Assembly (NCBI RefSeq): GCF_022458745.1
Contig: NZ_JAJJJF010000002.1
Span: forward strand, 62,001 to 126,000
Direction of reading: 5' to 3'
Source: Bacillus piscicola
Lineage (GTDB): Bacteria; Bacillota; Bacilli; Bacillales; Marinococcaceae
Length of the DNA stretch: 64,000 bases
The position numbers and the translations under genes are program-made. Under the pieces are notes generated by a model. It had not been told where the DNA came from. It searched no databases and saw nothing but the letters and a program-made list of their open reading frames with translations. Below, piece by piece: positions 25,143 to 33,137 of this stretch. The number at the start of each line of letters is the position of its first letter. The first letter of the stretch is position 1.

Positions 25143-26164
25143 ACACTCTGTCCCCAAAAAACAACCGTATCAAACGTGAGACAAAGCGTGCGTTGACGAT
25201 GGTACAAGCGGTTACGGATGCACTGGATACGATGCTCGTAGAAGATGACCGTGTCATGCTGCTCGGTGAAGACATCGGTGTGAACGGCGGGGTGTTTCGA
25301 GCAACAGACGGACTGCAGAAAAAGCACGGCAGCGGACGGGTTGTGGATACACCGCTAAGTGAAGCGGGTATAATCGGAGCCGCTGTAGGCCTTGCGGTAA
25401 ATGGGATGAAACCGGTACCTGAAATTCAATTTCTTGGTTTTATTTATCCTGCATTTGAACAAATCGCCACTCACGTAACCCGTATGCGAGCGCGAACAAT
25501 GGGAGAGCTTTCTGTTCCGATGGTAATTCGGGCACCGTACGGAGCTGGAGTGCGGGCGCCGGAAATACATTCTGACAGTACTGAAGTGTTTTTTACGCAT
25601 ATGCCAGGGTTGAAAGTCGTCTGCCCGTCATCCCCCTACGATGCGAAAGGGCTCTTAAGTGCAGCCATACAAGACCCGGACCCTGTGCTCTTTTTGGAAT
25701 CGATGCGTCTGTACCGCTCGGGACGGGAAGAAGTACCGGAAGGACTCTATACGGTCGAACTTGGGAAAGGAACCAAGAGGCGAGAAGGGGGTGAGGTGAC
25801 GATTGTGGCGTGGGGCGCGATGACCCGTGCAGCCGAGGAAGCAGCAAAAGAAGCTGAAAAAGAGGGGATTAGCTGTGAAGTTTTAGACATGCGCACCTTG
25901 TACCCTCTTGATAAGGAGCTCATCAGCGATTCGATCAAGAAGACAGGAAGAGTGGTTGTCGTACATGAAGCTCATGAAACGAGCGGTCTCGGTAACGATA
26001 TTTTAGCAATCATAAACAAGACGAGTTTTATGTATTTGCGAGCACCTATTGAGAAAGTAACCGGCTTTGATGTCCCCGTGCCTTATTATTCGCTTGAAGA
26101 TCACTATGTGCCAACACCAACGCGTATTAAAGATGCCATAAAAAAAGTATATTCATTTGAATAA
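25139..26164 (+). CDS. Pyruvate dehydrogenase-like E1 component, beta subunit
   Basis: This 341-aa partner subunit shows MVQAVTDALDTMLVEDDRVMLLGEDIG, GVFRATDGLQKKHG, VVDTPLSEAGIIGAAVGLA, and APYGAGVRAPEIHSDSTEVFF, all typical of E1-beta. ATG 25139 overlaps the alpha stop and has GAGGAGGGAG upstream; the open frame also reaches TTG 25118 inside the alpha gene without a site. E1 alpha and beta form a heterotetramer that binds the peripheral subunit-binding domain of E2, which is encoded 185 bp downstream. Confidence 0.9.
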   Translation: MNTLSPKNNRIKRETKRALTMVQAVTDALDTMLVEDDRVMLLGEDIGVNGGVFRATDGLQKKHGSGRVVDTPLSEAGIIGAAVGLAVNGMKPVPEIQFLGFIYPAFEQIATHVTRMRARTMGELSVPMVIRAPYGAGVRAPEIHSDSTEVFFTHMPGLKVVCPSSPYDAKGLLSAAIQDPDPVLFLESMRLYRSGREEVPEGLYTVELGKGTKRREGGEVTIVAWGAMTRAAEEAAKEAEKEGISCEVLDMRTLYPLDKELISDSIKKTGRVVVVHEAHETSGLGNDILAIINKTSFMYLRAPIEKVTGFDVPVPYYSLEDHYVPTPTRIKDAIKKVYSFE

Positions 26165-26348
26165 TTTTTTCCACCAGCGGTACTTTCTAATTTAATTAAG
26201 GAAGGGTATACCTTCAAAAACGTAATCAACATTGATTGACACGGAGCCCTAAGGGTAAAAAGATCAAAATATTACCTACAATAGTATTCCACTTTTGGAA
26301 AGGAAATACGGTAACAGTCGTCTAATGTAGGAAGTGGGAGGTGGTCCA

Positions 26349-27293
26349 TTGCTTAACGAAGACCAACAAACTGATGCAGTGAATAAATATAACCGTGTAT
26401 TAGCTGCTCCTTATACGCGGAAGATAGCACGAGATTATGGTGTTAAACTTGAAGAAGTAGCGAAAGCGATAGCCGGAGATACAGTGAGAGAAAAAGACAT
26501 TTATCAGTTTCTACGTACGGAGCAGCAGGTAAGACGACCGCAACAACAGGAGATGTCTTCTCAAGAACAGCCAAAAGAAAATGAAATCAATGAAGGAGAC
26601 GACCTGAAAACAATTCCCTTCACAAAAGTACGTCAGCATATTGCAAAAAAAATGACCCAGTCGCTCTATACGATTCCACACGTTACTCATTGGGAAGAAG
26701 TTGATATGTCTGCTATATCCAAACTGCGAACTCAAATGAAAAAAGATCAGATATCCATATCGGCAGCCGCTTTTTTTGTGAAAGCTACCGTAGTTGCTCT
26801 AAAAGAATTCCCGGTTTTCAACGCTGTACTAGATGAAGAAGAGGAAGTCATTCATTTAAAAACTGAATATCATATTGGCCTTGCGGTTGACACAAAAAAG
26901 GGCTTGATGGTACCTGTTTTAAAACATGCGGATCAGAAATCTTTGTCTACTATTCATAGAGAAATGAAGGAATTAAACGCAAAAACGAAAGACGGAAAAC
27001 TGACTCCCCGTGATTTATCAGGGAGCACAATGACAATTAGCAATGTCGGCCCTCTTGGTAGCACAGGTGCTACGCCAATTATAAACTACCCGGAAACTGC
27101 GCTCGTTTCTTTTCATCAAACGAAAAAGCGAGCCGTTGTAACAGAAGAAGACGAGATCGTCATACGACCAATGATGAACCTGTCAATGTCATTTGATCAT
27201 CGTGTTGCAGATGGCGGAACAGCGGTTGCATTTACGAACCGGCTAAAAGAATTACTAGAAAATCCAACCGAGTTGTGGCAGATTCTCGTATAG
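26349..27293 (+). CDS. 2-oxo acid dehydrogenase E2 acyltransferase lacking a lipoyl domain
   Basis: The 314-aa product begins almost directly with a peripheral subunit-binding domain (VLAAPYTRKIARDYGVKLEE, then AIAGDTVREKDIYQFL), followed by a linker and the full catalytic domain (IPFTKVRQHIAKKMTQSLYT, HVTHWEEVDMS) with the active-site SFDHRVADGG. The usual N-terminal lipoyl domain of about 80 residues is missing, and the 185 bp upstream encode no trace of it that I can find. TTG 26349 has GGGAGGTGG upstream, so translation is well set up for the short form; the frame itself opens at GTG 26334. No E3 gene is present. It could be a decayed gene or depend on lipoyl domains from another complex. 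Confidence 0.85.
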   Translation: MLNEDQQTDAVNKYNRVLAAPYTRKIARDYGVKLEEVAKAIAGDTVREKDIYQFLRTEQQVRRPQQQEMSSQEQPKENEINEGDDLKTIPFTKVRQHIAKKMTQSLYTIPHVTHWEEVDMSAISKLRTQMKKDQISISAAAFFVKATVVALKEFPVFNAVLDEEEEVIHLKTEYHIGLAVDTKKGLMVPVLKHADQKSLSTIHREMKELNAKTKDGKLTPRDLSGSTMTISNVGPLGSTGATPIINYPETALVSFHQTKKRAVVTEEDEIVIRPMMNLSMSFDHRVADGGTAVAFTNRLKELLENPTELWQILV

Positions 27294-27566
27294 GTAGCCG
27301 TTCCTGTTCGTATGGTGCCGCGTCAACACATTTCCTCGAAATAACAACTCATAACGCTCGAATGGCGTCGCGAAAATTAGATAGTCTAGGAATAGCGATG
27401 TGATAGTGTTTGAATGGCGCCCTGAAAATGACTGAGCACTGAGATAACAACGCCTTAGCTCTTGTGTGGCGTCGTGAACATACGCTAGTTCGGAAATAAC
27501 GACGTCATAGCCCAAGTATGAGGTCACGAAAAGGCAGCACAACCGAAATAGAAGCATCATAGCGCG
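27294..27566. repeat. Degenerate 52-bp tandem repeat array, left part
   Basis: The core AATGGCGYCGCGAAAA recurs at 27361, 27413, 27465 and 27517, exactly 52 bp apart, with an outlying copy at 27311 (50 bp before) and the next at 27569 split by the IS. Each unit also carries a block like AAATAACGACGTCATAGC, and in better copies GACGTCAT-N9-ATGGCGTC forms an imperfect dyad. 52 is not a multiple of three and all frames have stops, so it is not coding. The array begins directly after the E2 stop. Confidence 0.85.
27558..27566. repeat. Left 9-bp target duplication of the IS
   Basis: CATAGCGCG at 27558-27566 is repeated at 29061-29069, immediately outside the two IS ends. It is part of the 52-bp repeat unit. 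Confidence 0.9.
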
Positions 27567-27660
27567 GATTGTGTCCTTATAATTGTGTAAAAGAGAAAGG
27601 TCATCATCAGACCGTGTTATAATGTCTTTGCCGAAACAAAAAAACACGGAGGTGCTGATG

Positions 27661-28851
27661 ATGACCCAACTCAATATTACACTAAACTTGGATGATCTGA
27701 AAGACAAAGTAGAAAGTAGTTCTCTCGAATCACCTGTGAAAGCAGCCTTAACAATTTTGTTGAATTCGATGATGGAGAAAGAACGAGATGAGTATATTAA
27801 TGCGCTGTCACACGAGCGAACCGAGGAACGGCGGGGGTATCGCAATGGCTATTATGAACGCGAATTGATTTCAGGAGCCGGTTCGTTGCGACTAAAGGTT
27901 CCGCGTACGCGGGACGGAGAATTCTCCACCACCGTCTTTCAGCGGTATAAACGCTGCGAACAGGCCCTGATCGTATCGATGATGGAAATGGTCGTCAACG
28001 GGGTATCAACGCGAAAGGTCACCAAAATTGTGGAGGAACTCTGCGGAAAAAGTGTATCGAAATCGCTTGTCTCTGACCTAATGAAATCCTTGGATCCGGT
28101 CGTGCAGGAATGGAAAGACCGCCCTTTACATGTGTTTTACTATCCATATATTTACGTGGATGCCATGTACATCAAGGTGCGGGAACATCATAAAGTGGTG
28201 TCGAAAGCGGTTCATATCGCCTGCGGGGTGAATCAAAAAGGCGACCGGGAAATCATCGGACTACAGATTACGCACGGAGAATCAGAGGAAAGCTGGGTTA
28301 CTTTTTTCGATTACTTGAAATCACGCGGACTCAGTTCTCCTAAAATGGTGATTTCGGATGCTCACACCGGGCTCGTATCCGCTATTAAAAAGAAATTCGT
28401 CGGAACCTCCTGGCAACGGTGCTGCGTGCATCTTCTCCGAAATATGATAGAGGTCATGCCGAAGAAAGGGACTGAAAAAGCTCGTCAAGAGCTGCGAGCC
28501 ATTTTTAAAGCGACAGACCTTCCTTCAGCACGGCAGCTAAAAAACCAATTCATGACCAAATACGAGGATCAAAAAGGCTTCTCTAAAGTGATTCAGAAAT
28601 TGGATGATGGGTTTGACGACGCCACCCAGTTCTATGCTCATGACTTCAAGCATTACGTGCATCTGCGTACTACCAATGTGATCGAACGGGCCAACGAGGA
28701 ACTGCGACGAAGAGAAAAAGTGATTCGTATTTTCCCTCACGACCAATCCGCTATCCGCATTCTTGGCTCTGTCCTCATGGATATGGAAGAACGCTGGAAG
28801 AAACAAAATCGTCCTTATTTGGGAGGCTTGGAAACCACATCGAATGAATGA
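27661..28851 (+). CDS. IS256-family transposase
   Basis: The 396-aa protein has the IS256/MULE pattern: an N-terminal DNA-binding part with ERRGYRNGYYERELISGAGSL and KVPRTRDGEF, then the catalytic DDE region with D in YIYVDAMYIK, D in VISDAHTGL, the WQRCCVHLLRN motif and E in NVIERANEELRRREKVIRIF. It appears complete and free of stops, so it should be active. GGAGGTG at 27648-27654 precedes ATGs at 27658 and 27661; I prefer 27661 for spacing. The frame opens at 27583 within the left terminal repeat, which is not a real start. Confidence 0.95.
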   Translation: MTQLNITLNLDDLKDKVESSSLESPVKAALTILLNSMMEKERDEYINALSHERTEERRGYRNGYYERELISGAGSLRLKVPRTRDGEFSTTVFQRYKRCEQALIVSMMEMVVNGVSTRKVTKIVEELCGKSVSKSLVSDLMKSLDPVVQEWKDRPLHVFYYPYIYVDAMYIKVREHHKVVSKAVHIACGVNQKGDREIIGLQITHGESEESWVTFFDYLKSRGLSSPKMVISDAHTGLVSAIKKKFVGTSWQRCCVHLLRNMIEVMPKKGTEKARQELRAIFKATDLPSARQLKNQFMTKYEDQKGFSKVIQKLDDGFDDATQFYAHDFKHYVHLRTTNVIERANEELRRREKVIRIFPHDQSAIRILGSVLMDMEERWKKQNRPYLGGLETTSNE

Positions 28852-28886
28852 GTGGGAGACGTATTTCACCTTGACTTGGAGCCTCT

Positions 28887-28959
28887 GCGGGCATGAATTC
28901 TAGCCAGGAAGCCAGGTTATGAAACAACCTGGCTAACCATTCCAGGCTATCATGCCCGC
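28887..28959. other. Large hairpin in the IS downstream of the transposase
   Basis: GCGGGCATGA (28887-28896) pairs with TCATGCCCGC (28950-28959), and inside it TAGCC/GGCTA, GGAA/TTCC and GCCAGGTT/AACCTGGC pair in order, giving a nearly continuous stem of over 25 pairs with a small loop. There is no T tract after it. It may be a transcriptional shield, a 3' stability element or a structured RNA. Confidence 0.75.
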
Positions 28960-29060
28960 CCCTCCAAATAAAGGCGAAATAGATTTCCGTTCTCTCTTTT
29001 TTATTGGAACCACACCGGCAAAACATTATAACACTTTTACACAATATTATGGACTTGACT

Positions 29061-29185
29061 CATAGCGCGTCTGTGACGCCACGAAAACACAGTAAAACGG
29101 ACACAGAGATGTCTTAGGTATTCGAATGGCGCCATAAAAAAGCACAATCACTAAGATTACAACCCCATCGTTCTACCTCTTAATA
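29061..29185. repeat. Degenerate 52-bp tandem repeat array, right part
   Basis: Starting with the right copy of CATAGCGCG, cores occur at 29072 (TGTGACGCCACGAAAA) and 29125 (AATGGCGCCATAAAAA), 53 bp apart, with a fading unit start near 29154-29170 (GATTACAACCCCATCG). Removing the IS and one duplication puts the 29072 core at 27569, exactly 52 bp after the 27517 core. Confidence 0.85.
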
Positions 29186-29227
29186 TTTTCTTAATTTGTA
29201 TGAATGTCTAATGTATTTTACACAATC

Positions 29228-29267
29228 AAAAACGAACGTTCAGTCCTAATGCTGAGCGTTCGTTTTT
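29228..29267. terminator. Terminator of the proBAC cluster
   Basis: AAAAACGAACGTTCAG (29228-29243) pairs with CTGAGCGTTCGTTTTT (29252-29267) with one mismatch around an 8-nt loop. It lies about 70 bp beyond the proC stop on the minus strand and has T tracts in both directions. Confidence 0.88.
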
Positions 29268-29334
29268 GTACAAATTATAACCAGGTCAACAAAACGTGAC
29301 GTTCTGTCGCAAGGATTAACATGACTAGCTCCCT

Positions 29335-30174
29335 TTATCGAGATAGTGAACTTTTAGAAGATTCACCGAGTTCAGCAGAGCGTTTCATTGCTGCTTTCAT
29401 GCTGTCTTTAAAATGTTCGGCGACATTGTTTTCTCTTAGCACCCGAAAAGCAGCTTCGGTTGCACCGTTTGGACTCATAATTTCATCATAAAGTTCATGC
29501 GTTTCTTTATCTGTCTCCCGAAGTTGTTTGACCGCACCTGCGATTGTTTCAATAATCAGCTCTTTTGACTCTGCATCGGGTAGGCCGACTTCGGCTGCAG
29601 CATCTTCCATTGCCTCTACGAAATAATAAAAATACGCTGGCCCACTTCCGGAAATGCCGGTTACTCGGTCCATCATCGATTCATCCAGAACTGTCACGGT
29701 TCCTACAGCAGAAAAAAGGGCGGATGCCGTTTCCATATCATATTCACTGGCATAACGTCCCGCACAGATGACGGTAGCAGAAGCGCCTACTTTGGCGGAT
29801 GTATTCGGCATTGTACGGACAACGGCTGGTTCATTGCCGAATAACTCTTCAATGAAGGATGAAGAAGTTCCGGCAAGGACAGAGATTAAAAGATGGTCTT
29901 CTCGTGTGTATGTTTTTAAGTCGGCCGCTGCCTTTTCTATATGCTGCGGCTTCATAGCTAAAACAACAACATCAGCTGCATTCATCGCCTCTTCATTAGA
30001 GGTCGTTGTCTTTACGTTATATTGTTCTTCTAAATTTTTTAGCTTATCGTGATTAGATTTATTCGTTAATATAATATTCTCCGCGTCAACAAGTTTGTTG
30101 GTGATTAAGCCGGCAAAGATCGATTCTGCCATTGAACCGGCACCAATAAAGGCAATTTTTTTGTTTTCCAGCAT
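29335..30174 (-). CDS. proC: Pyrroline-5-carboxylate reductase ProC
   Basis: This 279-aa enzyme reduces pyrroline-5-carboxylate to proline with NAD(P)H. It has the N-terminal nucleotide-binding GAGSMAESIFAGLI, the segment VVVLAMKPQ, and the family signature TGISGSGPAYFYYFVEAMEDAA with MSPNGATEAAFRVL near the C-terminus. ATG 30174 is preceded by AGGAGG at six bases. It follows proA by 10 bp, forming a full proline pathway proB-proA-proC under one T-box leader. In this window it is the last gene before the array and IS. Confidence 0.93.
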   Translation of the reverse strand: MLENKKIAFIGAGSMAESIFAGLITNKLVDAENIILTNKSNHDKLKNLEEQYNVKTTTSNEEAMNAADVVVLAMKPQHIEKAAADLKTYTREDHLLISVLAGTSSSFIEELFGNEPAVVRTMPNTSAKVGASATVICAGRYASEYDMETASALFSAVGTVTVLDESMMDRVTGISGSGPAYFYYFVEAMEDAAAEVGLPDAESKELIIETIAGAVKQLRETDKETHELYDEIMSPNGATEAAFRVLRENNVAEHFKDSMKAAMKRSAELGESSKSSLSR

Positions 30175-30184
30175 ACTACTCCTC

Positions 30185-31444
30185 CTATTCTTTTATTTGT
30201 CCGTTACCGGATACAACATATTTGTATGATGTTAATGCTTCCAATCCCATCGGCCCACGGGCGTGGAGTTTCTGGGTGCTGATGCCGATTTCAGCGCCGA
30301 ACCCGAATTCAAAACCGTCGGTAAAGCGAGTAGACGCATTGTGATACAAGGCTGCTGCATCAAGGTGGCTGAGAAACATTTCTTTATTAGCTGTCGATTC
30401 GGTCACGATCGACTCTGAATGTCCAGTTCCGTATTGCTTAATGTGGGCGATCGCTGTTTTTGTATCGGGAACTGTTTTTATGGCAACAGTTAAATCGAGA
30501 TATTCTTCTTCCCAATCGGCTGCTACTGCTTTTTTCACATTGGCGTGGAGGGCTTGAATCGTCTCATCCCCGCGGATTTCTACTCCTTTTTCCAAGAGGG
30601 CTGCTACTAATTCCTCGCCGTTCTCCCGTACCCATGCTTCATGAAGAATAATGGTTTCAGCCGCATTACATACAGAAGGCCGCTGTGTTTTAGCATTTAC
30701 GGCAATAGAGATTCCCATTTCTTTATTGGCTGTTTCGTCAATATAGACATGACAGTTACCGACCCCAGTCTCGAGAACTGGAATGGAGGAGTTTTTTACG
30801 ACTGCTTGAATGAGCCCCGCTCCTCCCCGTGGGATAAGTACATCTAAATATTGGTTCATCGTGAACATCTCAGAAGCTGCTTCCCGTGATGTATCTTCGG
30901 CAAGCTGCAAGGCATCGGTCGTGATCCCTTTCTTTTTAAGGGCTTTATGAATCGATGCAACAATCGCCCGATTGGAATAGTATGCAGATGAACTTCCGCG
31001 TAAAAATACGGCATTGCCGGTTTTTAAACATAAGGCTGCGGCATCGGCGGTAACATTAGGACGTGCTTCATATATAATGCCCGCTACACCAAGTGGTACG
31101 CGTACTTTTTCAATTTGGAGTCCATTTGGGCGCTCCCAGCTTTCCATCACTTGACCAATCGGGTCGCTAAGAGAAGCGATTTGCTGGAAACCTTCCGCCA
31201 TATCTTCAATTCTGGCAGCTGAAAGACGCAGACGATCCAGCAAGGCTACAGAAAGGCCGTTTTTTTCACCGGCTTCCATGTCTTTTTCATTTTCAGCGAG
31301 AATCATTTCTGTGTCCTCAAGCAGTTGTTCGTGCATCACAAGCAGGAGATTGTTTTTTTCCTCGGTAGAGAGGAGGGCCACTTGCTCTGCACCCCTTTTT
31401 ACTTTCTGCCCTTGTGTGAGCATCGTACTCATCGTTTTACTCAT
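30185..31444 (-). CDS. proA: Glutamate-5-semialdehyde dehydrogenase ProA
   Basis: The 419-aa enzyme reduces glutamyl-5-phosphate to glutamate semialdehyde. Visible are VPLGVAGIIYEARPNVTADAA, LKTGNAVFLRGSSSAYYSN, IPRGGAGLIQAVV, the catalytic cysteine region RPSVCNAAETIILHE and STRFTDGFEFGFGAEIGIST. ATG 31444 uses the AAAAGGAGAGGG site that lies inside the end of proB; the two coding regions are separated by two bases, so translation is probably coupled. Confidence 0.95.
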   Translation of the reverse strand: MSKTMSTMLTQGQKVKRGAEQVALLSTEEKNNLLLVMHEQLLEDTEMILAENEKDMEAGEKNGLSVALLDRLRLSAARIEDMAEGFQQIASLSDPIGQVMESWERPNGLQIEKVRVPLGVAGIIYEARPNVTADAAALCLKTGNAVFLRGSSSAYYSNRAIVASIHKALKKKGITTDALQLAEDTSREAASEMFTMNQYLDVLIPRGGAGLIQAVVKNSSIPVLETGVGNCHVYIDETANKEMGISIAVNAKTQRPSVCNAAETIILHEAWVRENGEELVAALLEKGVEIRGDETIQALHANVKKAVAADWEEEYLDLTVAIKTVPDTKTAIAHIKQYGTGHSESIVTESTANKEMFLSHLDAAALYHNASTRFTDGFEFGFGAEIGISTQKLHARGPMGLEALTSYKYVVSGNGQIKE

Positions 31445-31446
31445 TG

Positions 31447-32565
31447 TTATACCCTCTCCTTTTCAATATGAACCCATTCATCACGGTGAATGACTTCGGG
31501 GCGTGTCGTTCTCGTGTATGCTGCTGCTTCGGCAGTCGATTTTCCTTTGATTTTTTCTAATTCGGCAGCACTCATGTTTACTTGGCCTTTACCGAGCAAT
31601 AGTCCTTGTTCATCTTTTACTTCTACGACAGCTCCTTGCTCAAAACGGCCGGTGACTTTTACAATCCCTGCAGGCAGAAGGCTTTTTCCTTTATGGAGCA
31701 GGGCCTTTTTGGCACCACTATCAATATGAAGTTCGCCGGCAGGGAGGGAATGGAGGGCAAGCCATTGTTTTTTATTCGTCAGTATTTCATGGCCGCTAAA
31801 CCCGATATACGTGCCGTTGCCTTTACCGGAAAGAATATCCAGTAAACAATTTTCATCGGCGGCTGTACCGATAAAGACACGGAGTCCAAGGGACAGAGCT
31901 GTTTTGGAAGCGTCCAGTTTGGAGCGCATTCCACCGGTTCCGACGTTGGTTCCCGCCTCTCCCGCTTGTTCATACAAGAGGGGTGGTATCTCTGATAAAA
32001 ATTGATAACGTTTTGCTTCTGGGTTTGTTTTTGGATTATCATCATAAATACCATCGATATCCGTGAGGATGAACAGGCTGTCGGCATGAATTAAGCCGCC
32101 GACAAGTGCCGATAACATATCATTGTCACCAAACGTCAACTCATCTACTGCAATGGAGTCATTCTCATTAATGATGGGGAGAACGCCGCGCCGGAGCAGC
32201 TCTGACAAGGTGGCGTATGCATTTTGATATTGTTGTTTATTAGCAAAGTTACTGCGCGTGAGTAGAATCTGGCCTGTTTCGATGCCGTACTTGTTAAATG
32301 CTTCTGTATATGCTTGCATTAACAGTCCTTGCCCGACAGCTGCTGCCGCCTGCTTTCCAGCAAGGGTCACGGGGCGTGACGGATATTTCAACCCTGAAAA
32401 ACCGGCAGCTACCGCTCCGGAAGAAATCAAAATTACTTGGTGCCCGGCTTCACGAAGTCTGGCAATCGCAGCAGTGTACTGGGTTAATTTTTCCCGGCTA
32501 AGTTCGCCGCCTGGGTTCGTTAAGGAACTGCTTCCGATTTTAACGACGATTCGTTCTTTTTTCAT
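31447..32565 (-). CDS. proB: Glutamate 5-kinase ProB
   Basis: The 372-aa enzyme makes glutamyl-5-phosphate, the first and usually proline-inhibited step. The amino acid kinase domain shows VVKIGSSSLTNPGG, ILISSGAVAAG, NENDSIAVDELTFGDNDMLSA, ILTDIDGIYDDNP and GTGGMRSKLDA; a C-terminal PUA domain (about residues 275-372) follows, with LLPAGIVKVTGRFEQGAVVEV. ATG 32565 has AAGGTGATG upstream. The gene lies about 120 bp downstream of a T-box terminator, so it is expected to respond to uncharged proline tRNA. Confidence 0.95.
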   Translation of the reverse strand: MKKERIVVKIGSSSLTNPGGELSREKLTQYTAAIARLREAGHQVILISSGAVAAGFSGLKYPSRPVTLAGKQAAAAVGQGLLMQAYTEAFNKYGIETGQILLTRSNFANKQQYQNAYATLSELLRRGVLPIINENDSIAVDELTFGDNDMLSALVGGLIHADSLFILTDIDGIYDDNPKTNPEAKRYQFLSEIPPLLYEQAGEAGTNVGTGGMRSKLDASKTALSLGLRVFIGTAADENCLLDILSGKGNGTYIGFSGHEILTNKKQWLALHSLPAGELHIDSGAKKALLHKGKSLLPAGIVKVTGRFEQGAVVEVKDEQGLLLGKGQVNMSAAELEKIKGKSTAEAAAYTRTTRPEVIHRDEWVHIEKERV

Positions 32566-32687
32566 GTCATCACCTTATAAGTTCCCTATAATCGTTCGTT
32601 CCTCTAGTGTTGTGCCAGCACTCTCATTTCTATTATGATCGCGGCTCTAGAGGGGTTTTACATGCCAAAGCACTTGTACCTTCTTAC

Positions 32688-32950
32688 AAAAAACCTCTTC
32701 TGTCCTTAAAAAAGGACGGAAGAGGTTCATTTCCGCGGTACCACCTTTACTTGGATACACGCCATTCGAGGTCGTGATCCCGCTTTACTCCTTTAACGCA
32801 GGAGAACGGTAGGAATTCATCGTTCCAACAGCTCCAGGGCAGGTTCAAAGGGGGCTCTCCGCACAATCTTGCAGCCACGGATTGTGCTCTCTAAAAGGCG
32901 CCGATCCATTCTACTAATCCCTATCGTTGCTTTTTTAAACATAGTTCTTA
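32688..32950 (-). ncRNA. T-box leader of the proBAC operon (proline specific)
   Basis: On the minus strand the T-box core TGGTACCGCGG (complement of 32733-32743) is followed by a terminator with arms AACCTCTTCCGTCCTT and AAGGACAGAAGAGGTT (32692-32727) and a T tract. Upstream are the AGTAGAA element near 32905 and the AGAGAGC/hairpin region (32850-32890), and the specifier segment GAA-CCT-GCC, in which CCT (32841-32843) is a proline codon. Uncharged tRNA-Pro would stabilise the antiterminator and allow proB transcription. Confidence 0.92.
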
Positions 32951-32960
32951 TCTATATCAT

Positions 32961-32990
32961 ATTATGTGAGAAATTGTTAGCGTTTGTCAA
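32961..32990 (-). promoter_or_regulatory. Promoter of the T-box/proBAC transcript
   Basis: On the minus strand TTGACA (32985-32990) and CATAAT (32961-32966) are 18 bp apart, just upstream of the T-box leader. Confidence 0.75.
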
Positions 32991-33137
32991 GCTAGACAGT
33001 GGGTGTATTATTTTTTGCGTAATAATATTATGTAAACAAAAACGTTTTTTTCATACAACCCTATCCCTACCAGATGTTCCAGACAAATTCGTATGTATAA
33101 AATATTGCTCGATAATTTCAAAAGAAAATTGCTATTT

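Larger units (their letters stand above)
27567..29060 (+). mobile_element. IS256-family insertion sequence, complete (1494 bp)
   Basis: The ends are imperfect inverted repeats, about 20 of 29 positions matching: the left end reads inward GTCC-TTATAATTGTGTAAAAG and the right end GTCC-ATAATATTGTGTAAAAG, resembling IS256 termini as I remember them. The 9-bp CATAGCGCG flanks both ends. One intact IS256-type transposase lies inside. About 210 bp lie between the transposase stop and the right end, longer than usual, and contain a large hairpin. Intact ends, gene and duplication mean the insertion is recent. Confidence 0.93.

Noticed and set aside
26165-26348. Remnant of a lipoyl domain upstream of the E2 gene
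   Set aside because: A few residues such as GNTVTVV can be read in one frame but stops interrupt all frames and the lipoyl DKA-type motif is absent.
27294-29185. CRISPR array
   Set aside because: The whole unit drifts, there is no split into identical repeat and unique spacer, the period is 52 bp throughout, and no cas genes are near.
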